The position numbers were made by a program, and so were the translations under genes. This document shows positions 17,362-26,007 of a stretch of 64,000 nucleotides of DNA, piece by piece. Each line of letters starts with the position of its first letter. Position 1 is the stretch's first letter. The notes under the pieces were generated by a model. It was given only the letters and a program-made list of their open reading frames with translations. It searched no databases and was not told the DNA's origin. The stretch is from an uncultured Sutterella sp. (GTDB lineage: Bacteria; Pseudomonadota; Gammaproteobacteria; Burkholderiales; Burkholderiaceae_F): positions 124,001 to 188,000 of the forward strand of contig CASDQM010000038.1 of NCBI GenBank assembly GCA_949282745.1, in the 5' to 3' direction.

Positions 17362-17455
17362 GCTTTTGTGTCGTCTTCTTACACTCTTTCGCTAGGGTCA
17401 ACCTCGTGGAACGCGCTACACTTAGGGATTTCTTTGGTACTTGGACTCCGGTTTC

Positions 17456-18772
17456 ATGAATCGAGGTTTCTACACGATCATGGCGGCGCAGTTCCTGTCG
17501 TCCCTTGCCGACAATGCGCTTCTCATCGCCGCCATCGCGCTTTTGACCGATCTGCAGGCTCCGGACTGGATGACGCCGCTTTTGAAGCTCTTCTTCGTGG
17601 TGAGCTACGTGTGTCTCGCGGCCTGGGTGGGCATCTTCGCGGACTCCATGCCCAAGGGCCGCGTCATGTTCATCTCCAACAGCCTCAAGGCCTTCGGCTG
17701 CCTTCTGATGCTCTTCGGAAGTCACCCGCTTCTCGCCTACGCGATCGTGGGCGTGGGTGCGGCGGCCTATTCGCCTGCGAAGTACGGGATCCTCACGGAA
17801 CTCCTCCCCGCCGAAAAGCTCGTCATCGCCAACGGCTGGATCGAAGGCCTCACCGTCGCCTCGATCATTCTCGGCGTCACGCTCGGGGGCGTCCTCATCC
17901 GCCCCGACGTGGCGGGGGGCCTTCTCGAAATCTTCCACCTCGAAGCGGTGGGGCTCGAACGCTTCGCGCAGGCGGCCATCTTCGCGATCGTCTTCATCTA
18001 CACCTTCGCCGCGATCGTCAACCTCGCCATTCCCGACACGGGCGCGCGCTATCCCAAGCAGGACTTCCGCCCGATCGAATCGCTCAAGCACTTCTGGCAG
18101 AGCAACCTCCTTCTCTGGCGCGATCCGCTCGGCCAGATCTCGCTCTCGGTTACGACGCTCTTCTGGGGCGCGGGCGCGACGCTGCAGTTCCTCGTTCTCA
18201 AGTGGTGCGAGCACGCCCTCGGCATGAATCTCTCGGAAGGCGCCATCATGCAGGCGGTCGTGAGTCTCGGCGTGGCGCTCGGCGCCGTCCTCGCCGCGGC
18301 CAAGGTACCGCTCAAGCGCTCGCTTTCGGTCCTCCCGATGGGGATCTTCATGGGCGTTCTCGTGACGTGCACGGCCTACTTCACGCGCGACATCGCGCCG
18401 GCGGGCGGGATTTCGCTTCCGGGCTTTGAAATCTCCTGGGCCGCCCTCATCGCGGGTCTCGTCATGGTGTCGGTGGGGCTTTCCGCGGGCTTTTTCCTCG
18501 TTCCGATGAACGCGCTCCTGCAGCACCGCGGCCACGTCCTCATGAGCGCGGGCCGCTCGATCGCCGTGCAGAACTTCAACGAGAACCTCTCGATTCTCGC
18601 CATGCTCGGCGTCTACGCGATCCTCATCAAGCTCAACCTTTCGGTGCCCGCCACCATGGTGATCTTCGGCCTCTTCGTAGGGGGCTCCATGGCGCTCGTC
18701 ATCCTGAAGCACCGCCTCAATCAGAAGAAGGAGGACAGCCTCCATCTGATCGGCGAAGCGAAGCGCCACTGA
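17456..18772 (+). CDS. lplT: Lysophospholipid transporter LplT
   Basis: A 438-residue MFS-type inner-membrane protein with about 12 membrane segments. It closely follows LplT: AAQFLSSLADNALL near the N-terminus, VGVGAAAYSPAKYGILTEL, TTLFWGAGATLQF, and GFFLVPMNALLQHRG. LplT flips lysophospholipids inward for re-acylation, normally by Aas, which is not adjacent here. ATG 17456 is preferred over TTG 17441 because homology starts there. It is divergent from the tamB remnant. Confidence 0.92.
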   Translation: MNRGFYTIMAAQFLSSLADNALLIAAIALLTDLQAPDWMTPLLKLFFVVSYVCLAAWVGIFADSMPKGRVMFISNSLKAFGCLLMLFGSHPLLAYAIVGVGAAAYSPAKYGILTELLPAEKLVIANGWIEGLTVASIILGVTLGGVLIRPDVAGGLLEIFHLEAVGLERFAQAAIFAIVFIYTFAAIVNLAIPDTGARYPKQDFRPIESLKHFWQSNLLLWRDPLGQISLSVTTLFWGAGATLQFLVLKWCEHALGMNLSEGAIMQAVVSLGVALGAVLAAAKVPLKRSLSVLPMGIFMGVLVTCTAYFTRDIAPAGGISLPGFEISWAALIAGLVMVSVGLSAGFFLVPMNALLQHRGHVLMSAGRSIAVQNFNENLSILAMLGVYAILIKLNLSVPATMVIFGLFVGGSMALVILKHRLNQKKEDSLHLIGEAKRH

Positions 18773-18793
18773 AAAACAAACGCCTGAAATGCG

Positions 18794-18825
18794 ATCGCCC
18801 GAGATCCGCGAGGATCCCGGGCGAT
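18794..18825. terminator. Hairpin between convergent lplT and sbcC
   Basis: ATCGCCCGAGATCC-GCGA-GGATCCCGGGCGAT is a long near-perfect stem with weak T tracts on both sides. Its position between two convergent stop codons supports a shared terminator. Confidence 0.6.
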
Positions 18826-18847
18826 TTCGTATCGGAAGGCGGTTGGC

Positions 18848-21800
18848 TCAGACGCCGAGGCGCTTGACGCCCGGCCCTTCGATGCGGCTTACGCCCCGAC
18901 CGCGTTCGGGCGTGACGACGATCTGCGTCTCGACGCGCTCCTTCACGGCCGCGACGTGACTGATCACGCCGATAAGGCGTCCCGTCGTGCGGCGAAGGTC
19001 GTCCAGAACGCCCAACGCCGTATGGAGCGTCGCTTCGTCGAGCGTCCCGAAACCTTCGTCCAGAAAGAGTGTTTCCACCCGCAGGCGGCTTCCCGACAAG
19101 TTCGAGAGTCCGAGGGCGAGCGCAAGGCTCACGATGAAGCTCTCGCCCCCCGAGAGGTTTGTCGACGAGCGGACCGTGTCGGCCATGTCGTGGTCGATCA
19201 CCGCGATCTCAAGCGCGGGTTCCCCTACGGCGACGAGTCCGTAGCGGCTCTTCATCATGCGAAGCACGCGGTTGGCCGCTTCGATGAGGACGCGGAAGGT
19301 GATCCCCTGCGCGATCGTGCGAAGGCGCTGTCCCTTGGCGTCGCCGATGAGTTCGTTGAGGGCGAGCCAACGCTTTCGCTCCTCTTCCCGGAGACTCCAC
19401 TCCGAGCGAAGTTCCTTCGCACGTTCGCGCCGCGCGTCGTCGGCGCGGATCGCTTCAAGACTGCGGCCGCGGCGCTCTTCGACTTCCCGCTCCCTACTCC
19501 GCAACGTTTCGAGCGAAGTGAGCGCTCCGTCTCGCGAAAGCGACGCGGCGTCCTCCCGACCGTTCATTTCGTGAAGCGCCAGCCTTTCCTTCGCCGTATC
19601 TTCGGAGAGATGCGCAATCCGAAGACTGCGCTCCCGAGCCTTGAGAAGGAGTGCGTTCACCTTTCTCTCGTCCTCTTCCGAAAGAAGGGCGGCGCGCAGA
19701 TCCTTCGACGAGGCGAAGCCGGACTTTTCCTTTTGACGATGCCATTCCTCTTCGGCGGACGCGAGGCGGTCCCGCCGTGCGGCGAGTTCCTTTTCTTCCT
19801 TCTCCAGACGGGTTTCGAGGGCGCTCAAAGTCTTTTCGCCGGCGCTCACGCGCTCGGCCGCGCTTGCTGCCGCCGCCTTTCGGGCGCTTCGCTCCGTCTC
19901 AAGACGCTGAAGCTCCGCTTCGGGCGGCGTTTTTTCCCAGGACGCGCGCCAACGGGCGAAATCCTCTTCGTAGAGCCGCTTTCCGCTCTCCAAGTCTTCG
20001 GCAAGCCCCTTGGCGATCGCCTCCGTCTTTTGGGTGCGCTCGGCAAGTTCCGCAAGGAACCCCGCCGCGCTCTCCTCGGCCGCGCGCAGATCATCGCGCT
20101 CGCGGCACTTTTTCTCGTAGGACTTCCCTCGGGCGATGAGCTCGGAGAACGTCGACTCGGGGTCAACCGTTTGGAAAAGCGACGCCCAGGGTGCCGAGCG
20201 GGTCCGCACGTCCTCATCGGCCGCCTGAGCGGCCCGGCGCTTCGCACCGTCGACTTCCTCGGCTTCCTGTAAAACCTTCTGCGCTTCGGCAAGAAGGGTC
20301 TCGGCCGAAGTGAACGCTTCCTTTTCCTTTGTCAGGCGCATCCGCGCGGCGTTCGCTTCTTCCCTTGCCGTCCCTTCGGTCTTCTGCAGAACCTCGAGCA
20401 CCCGAACGTCCTTCAGAAGCGTTTCCCGCTCTTTCGCGAGACGCACGAGCACCGCAACGCCTTCCGAGCGCACGCACTCGGAAAGCTGCGGCCAGTCGGC
20501 TTCAATCGACGTCCGGCGTTCGCCGTGCAGCGCTTCGAGCGCCTCCCTTTGCGAAGAGGCCTCGACCGCCTCGATGAGGGGCGCGTCCTCGTCGAGGTCG
20601 AGGAGACGCCGAGCGGCCCCGATTCGCTCCGTCAGAAGACGCATGCGCACGATCGGATCCTCGCCGTCGCCGAGTTTCGCCGCGGCCGCCGCCTCACTCG
20701 CCCGAAGCAGTTTTTCGTCCGCTTGGCCGGAGAGGACCTCGGCTTCCTTGAGGCGTTTCTCTGCTTCGTCCGAGCGCTTTTGGGTCCGCCCGCACTGCTC
20801 CGCAGCCGCCTTCAGGCGATCTGCGGCGTCCTTCGAAGCCTCTTCTGCATGTCGCCATCCGTCGACGGCGGTCTTCAGCCCTTCGGCCGCCTCGCGCCAA
20901 TCGTCCAGCCGAGCGTTTTGTGAGAGTTCCGTCTCGAGCTTCGCGAGTTTTTCCCTTCGGCGCACCGCCTCCTTTTGTGCGGCGGAGAGCGCCTTTTGCG
21001 CCTCCTCGGCGTCGTTTGCCGCGATACGGGCGTGTTTGGCCGATTCGATGAGCGATGCGCGCCGCGTTTCAAAGCGGGTCTTTTCCTCGCGCCAGGCTTC
21101 GACCGTCGGACGGAAGGCTTCGAGCCGCACCTCGGCCGCTTCGAATTCCGCATTCGCCCGAGGAAGAGCGAGACGCTCCGTTTCGAGCTTCTTCTTGGCG
21201 GCGTCGCGATCGTTTTGCGTGGCGAGCCGTCCCTTTTCCAAGCGCTCCGTTTCTTCGCGGAACGCATCGCGCCGCTCGAGCGACGAGAGCGTCTTCACGG
21301 CGCGGGCCGCCGCATCCTGCCGACGCTCGGCCGCCTCCACCGAGGCACGTTCCCGTTCCGCCTCAGCCTTCAGGGTGAGAAGTTCCGCTTCGCGTCCTTC
21401 GAGCCGCAGACGGGCTTCGTGCCAGGCCGCGACCGCGCGAAGGCGCGTTTCTTCCTTGCGAATCGTTTCGACGACCGATTCATAGTCGCGAAGCACCGCC
21501 TCCTCTTTGGCCCGGTCTTCGTCCGAGAGAAGTTCGAGGAGTTCGAGCTGGTTCTGAACTTCCGCGACTGCGCGGTCGGCTTCGCTCCAGCGACGGTAGA
21601 CGGTGCTCCCGATGCGGGCGTAGATTTCGGACCCCGTGACGCGCTCGAGAATTTCCGCGCGCTCCTGGGGCTTGGCCGTGAGAAAGCGTCCGAAGGCGCC
21701 CTGGGCCAGAAGCACCGTGCGCGTGAAGGCGGAAAAGCCCATCCCGAGGAGTTCGGAAATCTTCTGCTCCCACTCCCGCACCTTTTCGGCGACGATTTCG

Positions 21801-22180
21801 CCCTCGGCGTCGTCGGGCGAGGAAAGGCGCACGAGCTCCACCGACTTGCCGTTTGACTTCACGAGCCGCATGCGGCAGCGGCTCAGCCAATAGACGCCGT
21901 CCACCTCAAAGACGACGCTTGCTTCGCACTCCTTTTCGCCGCGCGTGATGAGAACGCTCTTTTTCTCGTCCTCGTTGGCCGCCACGACGGCGCCCTCGGT
22001 GCGGGGCGTCATGCCGAAAAGCGCGAAGCTCACGGCGTCGAGAATCGACGTCTTGCCGCTTCCCGTCGGGCCCACGATCGCAAAGAGGCCGCCCCGGGCA
22101 TAGGAGGGCGACGTGAAGTCGATTTCGTAGGCGCCCCGAAGCGAATTGATGTTCTTGAAGCGCAGTTTGAGAATCTTCAT
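18848..22180 (-). CDS. sbcC: SbcC, coiled-coil ATPase subunit of the SbcCD nuclease
   Basis: A 1110-residue SMC-like protein: N-terminal ATPase lobe (LKLRFKNINSLRG, Walker [10 protein letters not shown]), two very long Arg/Glu/Ala-rich coiled coils, and the C-terminal lobe with the signature NLSGGESFIVSLALALGLS and Walker B VETLFLDEGFGTLD. With SbcD it cuts DNA hairpins and blocked ends. ATG 22180 follows GAGGGG by 6 nt and lies 15 nt after the sbcD stop. Oddity: scanning all residues, I find only isolated cysteines and no CxxC in the middle, so the zinc hook that usually joins two SbcC coils appears to be missing. Confidence 0.93.
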   Translation of the reverse strand: MKILKLRFKNINSLRGAYEIDFTSPSYARGGLFAIVGPTGSGKTSILDAVSFALFGMTPRTEGAVVAANEDEKKSVLITRGEKECEASVVFEVDGVYWLSRCRMRLVKSNGKSVELVRLSSPDDAEGEIVAEKVREWEQKISELLGMGFSAFTRTVLLAQGAFGRFLTAKPQERAEILERVTGSEIYARIGSTVYRRWSEADRAVAEVQNQLELLELLSDEDRAKEEAVLRDYESVVETIRKEETRLRAVAAWHEARLRLEGREAELLTLKAEAERERASVEAAERRQDAAARAVKTLSSLERRDAFREETERLEKGRLATQNDRDAAKKKLETERLALPRANAEFEAAEVRLEAFRPTVEAWREEKTRFETRRASLIESAKHARIAANDAEEAQKALSAAQKEAVRRREKLAKLETELSQNARLDDWREAAEGLKTAVDGWRHAEEASKDAADRLKAAAEQCGRTQKRSDEAEKRLKEAEVLSGQADEKLLRASEAAAAAKLGDGEDPIVRMRLLTERIGAARRLLDLDEDAPLIEAVEASSQREALEALHGERRTSIEADWPQLSECVRSEGVAVLVRLAKERETLLKDVRVLEVLQKTEGTAREEANAARMRLTKEKEAFTSAETLLAEAQKVLQEAEEVDGAKRRAAQAADEDVRTRSAPWASLFQTVDPESTFSELIARGKSYEKKCRERDDLRAAEESAAGFLAELAERTQKTEAIAKGLAEDLESGKRLYEEDFARWRASWEKTPPEAELQRLETERSARKAAAASAAERVSAGEKTLSALETRLEKEEKELAARRDRLASAEEEWHRQKEKSGFASSKDLRAALLSEEDERKVNALLLKARERSLRIAHLSEDTAKERLALHEMNGREDAASLSRDGALTSLETLRSREREVEERRGRSLEAIRADDARRERAKELRSEWSLREEERKRWLALNELIGDAKGQRLRTIAQGITFRVLIEAANRVLRMMKSRYGLVAVGEPALEIAVIDHDMADTVRSSTNLSGGESFIVSLALALGLSNLSGSRLRVETLFLDEGFGTLDEATLHTALGVLDDLRRTTGRLIGVISHVAAVKERVETQIVVTPERGRGVSRIEGPGVKRLGV

Positions 22181-22195
22181 GACCGTCCCCCTCAA

Positions 22196-23416
22196 TCAAT
22201 CGTTGCCGCCCTGCGCCGCATCGCGTGCGACCTCGGCGAAAAGCGCCCGCAGACGCTCGCTCTCCTCTTCGCCGCGGCCGGCTTCTCGAAGCACCTCTTC
22301 AAAAACGGCCTCGGGCGTGAGCATTTCCAGCGTCAGTCCCTCTTCCGAACGGAAGACGTCGACCGTCGGGCTCGCAAGGCGGAAGCTTACGAAACGCAGT
22401 CCCAGGGCCGCGCACTGGTCGACGAGGGGTTCGAGGAGGTCGCGCGTGGGCTTCGGGTCTGTGAGTTCCATCCCGACGTAGCATTCGGGCAGTTCCGAGG
22501 CGACCTTTTCCAGAGCCGCCGGCAATTCCGACGAATGGCCGCGAAGAATGCGCACCGCGCGCTTTTGCGGAACGTCGTGAAGGATTTCCTTGACGCCCGT
22601 CTCGGTGAAGTTCACCTCCACCACCTGATGCTGGTAGTCCTGGTGCTTCACGTCCAAGGAGATCGGAATGCCGCTGTAGCGGGCCGGCACGGCGCCCTCG
22701 AGCTTGCCCGCCCGGTGGAGGTGTCCGAGCGCCACGTAGTCCCAGTCCGACCCGAGGCGCGAAAGGTCCGCCATGCGGATCGCCCCCACCTGCGGGTCGG
22801 AGAGCACCTTCTCGCGCCGTTCCTTCGGAATGCTGTCGCGCAGATAAAGGTGACCCATCGCGATCTTCGGAACGTTTTCCGTGCCTCCCTTCGCCATCGC
22901 TTCGAGAAGCTTTTCATGCGCGAGCGCATAGCGCGCCTCGATGCCCGCCTCGTAGAGGGCGAGTTCGTCGAGCGAATCCCCGAGGGCGAGCCCCTTTCGC
23001 ACCTCGCCTTCCTTGAGGAAGGGCACGGCCGCCACGGCCGCAAGGGGACGTCCCTCGCGGTCTCGCACGACGATCGACTGCTCTTCAGGGGTCGGTCCCG
23101 CGACGATTGTGCGTACGCTTCGAAGCACTTCGGCCGATGCGGAGAGAAAGGACTGCGAGTCGTGGTTGCCCGCGGTTACGACGACGGCCTGAAGCGGGGT
23201 CTTTGCGGCGCGTTCGAGAAAGCCGTAGTAGAGCCGCTGCGCGGTGATCGGCGGCATCGAGACGTCGAAGACGTCGCCTGCGATGAGCAGGATGTCGGGG
23301 CGGCGCTCCTCGATTTTTTGGAGAAGCCAGTCGAGAAAGAAGACAAAGTCCTCGGTGCGATCCCAGTCGCCGAGCATCTTGCCGAGGTGCCAGTCGGAAG
23401 TGTGGAAAATGCGCAT
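22196..23416 (-). CDS. sbcD: SbcD, exonuclease subunit of SbcCD
   Basis: A 406-residue calcineurin-like phosphoesterase with the metal-site motifs in order: TSDWHLGKM, LIAGDVFD, TAGNHDS, then GHLYLRD and ALGHLHRAG. It supplies the Mn-dependent nuclease of the SbcCD complex and is the first gene of the sbcDC operon. It is somewhat shorter at the C-terminal capping part than some homologues but has every metal ligand motif. Confidence 0.95.
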   Translation of the reverse strand: MRIFHTSDWHLGKMLGDWDRTEDFVFFLDWLLQKIEERRPDILLIAGDVFDVSMPPITAQRLYYGFLERAAKTPLQAVVVTAGNHDSQSFLSASAEVLRSVRTIVAGPTPEEQSIVVRDREGRPLAAVAAVPFLKEGEVRKGLALGDSLDELALYEAGIEARYALAHEKLLEAMAKGGTENVPKIAMGHLYLRDSIPKERREKVLSDPQVGAIRMADLSRLGSDWDYVALGHLHRAGKLEGAVPARYSGIPISLDVKHQDYQHQVVEVNFTETGVKEILHDVPQKRAVRILRGHSSELPAALEKVASELPECYVGMELTDPKPTRDLLEPLVDQCAALGLRFVSFRLASPTVDVFRSEEGLTLEMLTPEAVFEEVLREAGRGEEESERLRALFAEVARDAAQGGND

Positions 23417-23551
23417 GAACCGTCGGTCGTTGGAAGAGAGAAACGCTTTCGATTGTACGACGGCTCGATCGACGGGCGAGGCGGAGAGAAAGGAGATTTT
23501 CCACTGTCGAGGAAAGTTACCATCCTCGCAAAAAGATCTGTGCGGGAATGC

Positions 23552-23591
23552 AAAACGGGCGCAGCGCTCCTTCTTTGGAGAACTGCGCCCG
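23552..23591 (-). terminator. Terminator downstream of the flavoprotein reductase
   Basis: On the minus strand GGGCGCAG...CTGCGCCCG with an inner CTCC/GGAG pairing, followed by TTTTGC, about 20 bp after the stop codon. Confidence 0.75.
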
Positions 23592-23611
23592 CGGGAAGGT
23601 CAAGCGGGTGT

Positions 23612-25141
23612 TCAGGGTTTCGAGCCCTCGAGTCGGCAACGGCTGTCAAGCCGCAGCGAGTAGCCCGAAGGCACCAGACGGCGGCTTTCCGGAACGGGAA
23701 GATCGGGGCGGGCGTAGCGCGACGCGCAATACCCCGCCTCGCGCCCGAAGACGACCGCGGCGGCGATCCCCATTCCCGAGACGCGTTCGAGACCGTTCAA
23801 GCCCGACATCACGTCGCCCGCGGCGTAGAGGCCCGGAATGGGTTTCCCCTCTTCGTCCTGCACGTGCGCGTGTTCGTCAGCGACGAGTCCGCCCGACGTG
23901 CCGTGCACGGCGGACCGGACGGGAAAGGCGTAAAGCGGCAGAGCGCGAAGGTCGCTTTCCATCGTGCGGCGCCCGAAGGCGTCCTTGCCTCTCATGCGGT
24001 CTTCGCGGTAGACGCGAAGCGTTTCCTTGAAGGCCTCGGGATCGACGCGCATGCGTCGGGCAAGTTCCTCCTCCGACGCTCCCGTCACGGCCGCGAGCTG
24101 ATAGGAGCTCTCCCGCAGGAGGCTTTCCTTTTCGACCACCTTTTCATCCGCAATGAGCCAGGCGACGTGACCGGGCTGCTTTTCGGTCTCGGCCACGACC
24201 GCGCGGCGCTTGTCGAGTTCGTTGACGAAGCGCTTGCCGAGCTGATTGACGAGGATGGCTCCGTTGCTGCGCACCGACGAGGGAATGATGTCCCCCGTCG
24301 TGGCGATCGTGGTCGGATGGAATTCCAGGAGCTCGAGATCCCGAACGGCGGCGCCCGCCATGTGTCCGAGAAGGAGCCCGTCGCCCGTGCAGCCCGGAGC
24401 GTTCGTCGTGAAGTTGAGCGCCGTGTACTGACGGCTTTCCTTGCCGGCGTGCATACGGACCATGTCGGGATTGGCGGCGTAACTTCCCGTGGCGATCACG
24501 ACCGCGGGCGAGCGGATGACGAAGGTTCCGCCTCGCATGTCGGTGACGCGAACGCCCGCGACGGCGCCCTTTTCCATAAGGATTTCCGAAGCGGGCGCAA
24601 GCGTTTCAATGGGAATGCGGCGGTCTTCCGCACGGCGCAAAAGGGCCTTGACGACTTCCACGCCCACGGTCGTTCCCTTCGTGTCGGTGCGGAAACCCGC
24701 CCAGTCGCCTCCTTCCCGAACGGGGACCGAAAGCGCAAGCGACGCACCCATCGAAGTGAGCCACTCGTAGGCGTCGTCCGTCATCAAAAGGAGTTTTTCA
24801 ATGAGCTCGGGGTCGTTTCGTCCGCCGCCGCTCTTGACGATTTCCTCGTAGAGCGACTCGACCGAAAGTTCCTTCCCGACGACCGCCTCGGCGCGCTTGC
24901 CGATCGCCGACACGTAGTCGGCCGCAAAGACGGAACTTCCCCCCACCACGGGCATCTTCTCGAGCACCATGACCTTGGCGCCCGTTTCGGCCGCGGCTAC
25001 CGCGGCCGAAAGGCCGGCCGCGCCCGAACCGAGCACGACCACGTCACTGTGATACACCGTCTCGCCCGCGCGCGCGACGAGCGTCGCGGCCGCGCAAAGC
25101 ATGCCGAAAAGGATCACCCGCAACCCGGAAAAGATACGCAT
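23612..25141 (-). CDS. Periplasmic FAD-dependent reductase, fumarate reductase/flavocytochrome c flavin domain
   Basis: A 509-residue protein starting with an export signal (MRIFSGLRVILFGMLCAAATLVARAG). The FAD site is VVVLGSGAAGLSAAVAAAETGAKVMVLEK. Residues match the soluble fumarate reductase fold: LEFHPTT (the active-site His region), RSNGAILVNQLGKRFVNE (with the proton-transfer Arg region), SAVHGTSGGL, and the C-terminal FAD segment NGLERVSGMGIAAAVV. No haem-binding CxxCH motif is present, so electrons must come from a separate cytochrome. The substrate could be fumarate, urocanate, an acrylate or another enoate. The start at 25141 was picked for the signal peptide; a TTG at 25216 would add 25 residues. 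Confidence 0.85.
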   Translation of the reverse strand: MRIFSGLRVILFGMLCAAATLVARAGETVYHSDVVVLGSGAAGLSAAVAAAETGAKVMVLEKMPVVGGSSVFAADYVSAIGKRAEAVVGKELSVESLYEEIVKSGGGRNDPELIEKLLLMTDDAYEWLTSMGASLALSVPVREGGDWAGFRTDTKGTTVGVEVVKALLRRAEDRRIPIETLAPASEILMEKGAVAGVRVTDMRGGTFVIRSPAVVIATGSYAANPDMVRMHAGKESRQYTALNFTTNAPGCTGDGLLLGHMAGAAVRDLELLEFHPTTIATTGDIIPSSVRSNGAILVNQLGKRFVNELDKRRAVVAETEKQPGHVAWLIADEKVVEKESLLRESSYQLAAVTGASEEELARRMRVDPEAFKETLRVYREDRMRGKDAFGRRTMESDLRALPLYAFPVRSAVHGTSGGLVADEHAHVQDEEGKPIPGLYAAGDVMSGLNGLERVSGMGIAAAVVFGREAGYCASRYARPDLPVPESRRLVPSGYSLRLDSRCRLEGSKP

Positions 25142-25331
25142 AGGAAGGCTGTTGTTATTTTGATACCGCTGAATTCGCTGTCCTCTGGAAAATTCAGGGA
25201 CGCTCCAAATCGCCAAGGGTTCTTTCTTCGAAAATCTTGTCGTTTCCTAGAGGAAAACCCTGAGCGAAGGATAGCAAACTTTTCGTCCCGCGCCTATGCC
25301 GCGGGGACGATTTCCATTCGTTTCGCTCCGC

Positions 25332-25925
25332 TCAGGCGCGCGTCGAGAGCACCCGATCCGCCCACACGAGGCCGATGATCGTCTTCACGTCGGTGATGCG
25401 GCCGTCCAGCGCCATGGCCGTCGCCTCGCGCCGCGGAACGCGCACGAGTTCGAGAAACTCTCCGTCGTCGAGCGCCTGCTCACCCGCTTCGGGTCCCTCG
25501 GCAAGGAACATGACGATCCCTTCGTTCGAGTAGCCGATCGCGTTGTGAAGCGTCCCGAGTTCGGTCCAGCGGCGCGCCGAAAAGCCCGTTTCCTCGTGGA
25601 GTTCGCGTTTGGCGCAGACGAGAGGCGCCTCCTTCGGATCGAGTTTTCCCGCGGGAAGTTCCCAGAAGCTTCGCCCCATGGGATGGCGCCACTGTCTCTC
25701 GAGAAGCACCGTGTCGTCCTCAAAGAGGAGCACGATCCCCGCGGCGCCGGGGTGACGCAGGAATTCGCGGGAACGGCGCGCGCCGTCGGGCAAGGTCACT
25801 TCGTTTCGGATCACGCGCAGAAAGCCGCCCCGCCAGGCCTCCTCTTCGGAAAGCGTCTTCTCTGCGAGGGGATCATCGGGGCGCGCCGCGTCGGGGAGCG
25901 TCTTCAAAACGGGAATGTCGAGCAT
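25332..25925 (-). CDS. Nudix hydrolase, ADP-ribose pyrophosphatase type
   Basis: A 197-residue protein with a complete Nudix box, G-x5-E-x7-REL-x-EE-x-GF (GKLDPKEAP...KRELHEETGF). The preceding RQWRHPMGRSFWELPAGKLD is typical of the NudF/ADP-ribose pyrophosphatase group, which splits ADP-ribose to AMP and ribose 5-phosphate. ATG 25925 has AAGAGG 9 nt upstream; the longer ATG at 25946 adds MTKRTTV. It is divergent from the nicotinamide-nucleotide repair gene, a fitting neighbour in NAD metabolism. Confidence 0.85.
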   Translation of the reverse strand: MLDIPVLKTLPDAARPDDPLAEKTLSEEEAWRGGFLRVIRNEVTLPDGARRSREFLRHPGAAGIVLLFEDDTVLLERQWRHPMGRSFWELPAGKLDPKEAPLVCAKRELHEETGFSARRWTELGTLHNAIGYSNEGIVMFLAEGPEAGEQALDDGEFLELVRVPRREATAMALDGRITDVKTIIGLVWADRVLSTRA

Positions 25926-26007
25926 CACAGTCGTCCTCTTCGTCATTTGGCCGCAATCGCCGCGGCCGTTGTCCTACAATCTTGGCACTTTATATTAGGG
26001 GACCCCA

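Noticed and set aside
17156-18769. A long minus-strand protein covering lplT
   Set aside because: Only its last 24 residues are meaningful, and they are the tamB C-terminus; the rest is the shadow of lplT.
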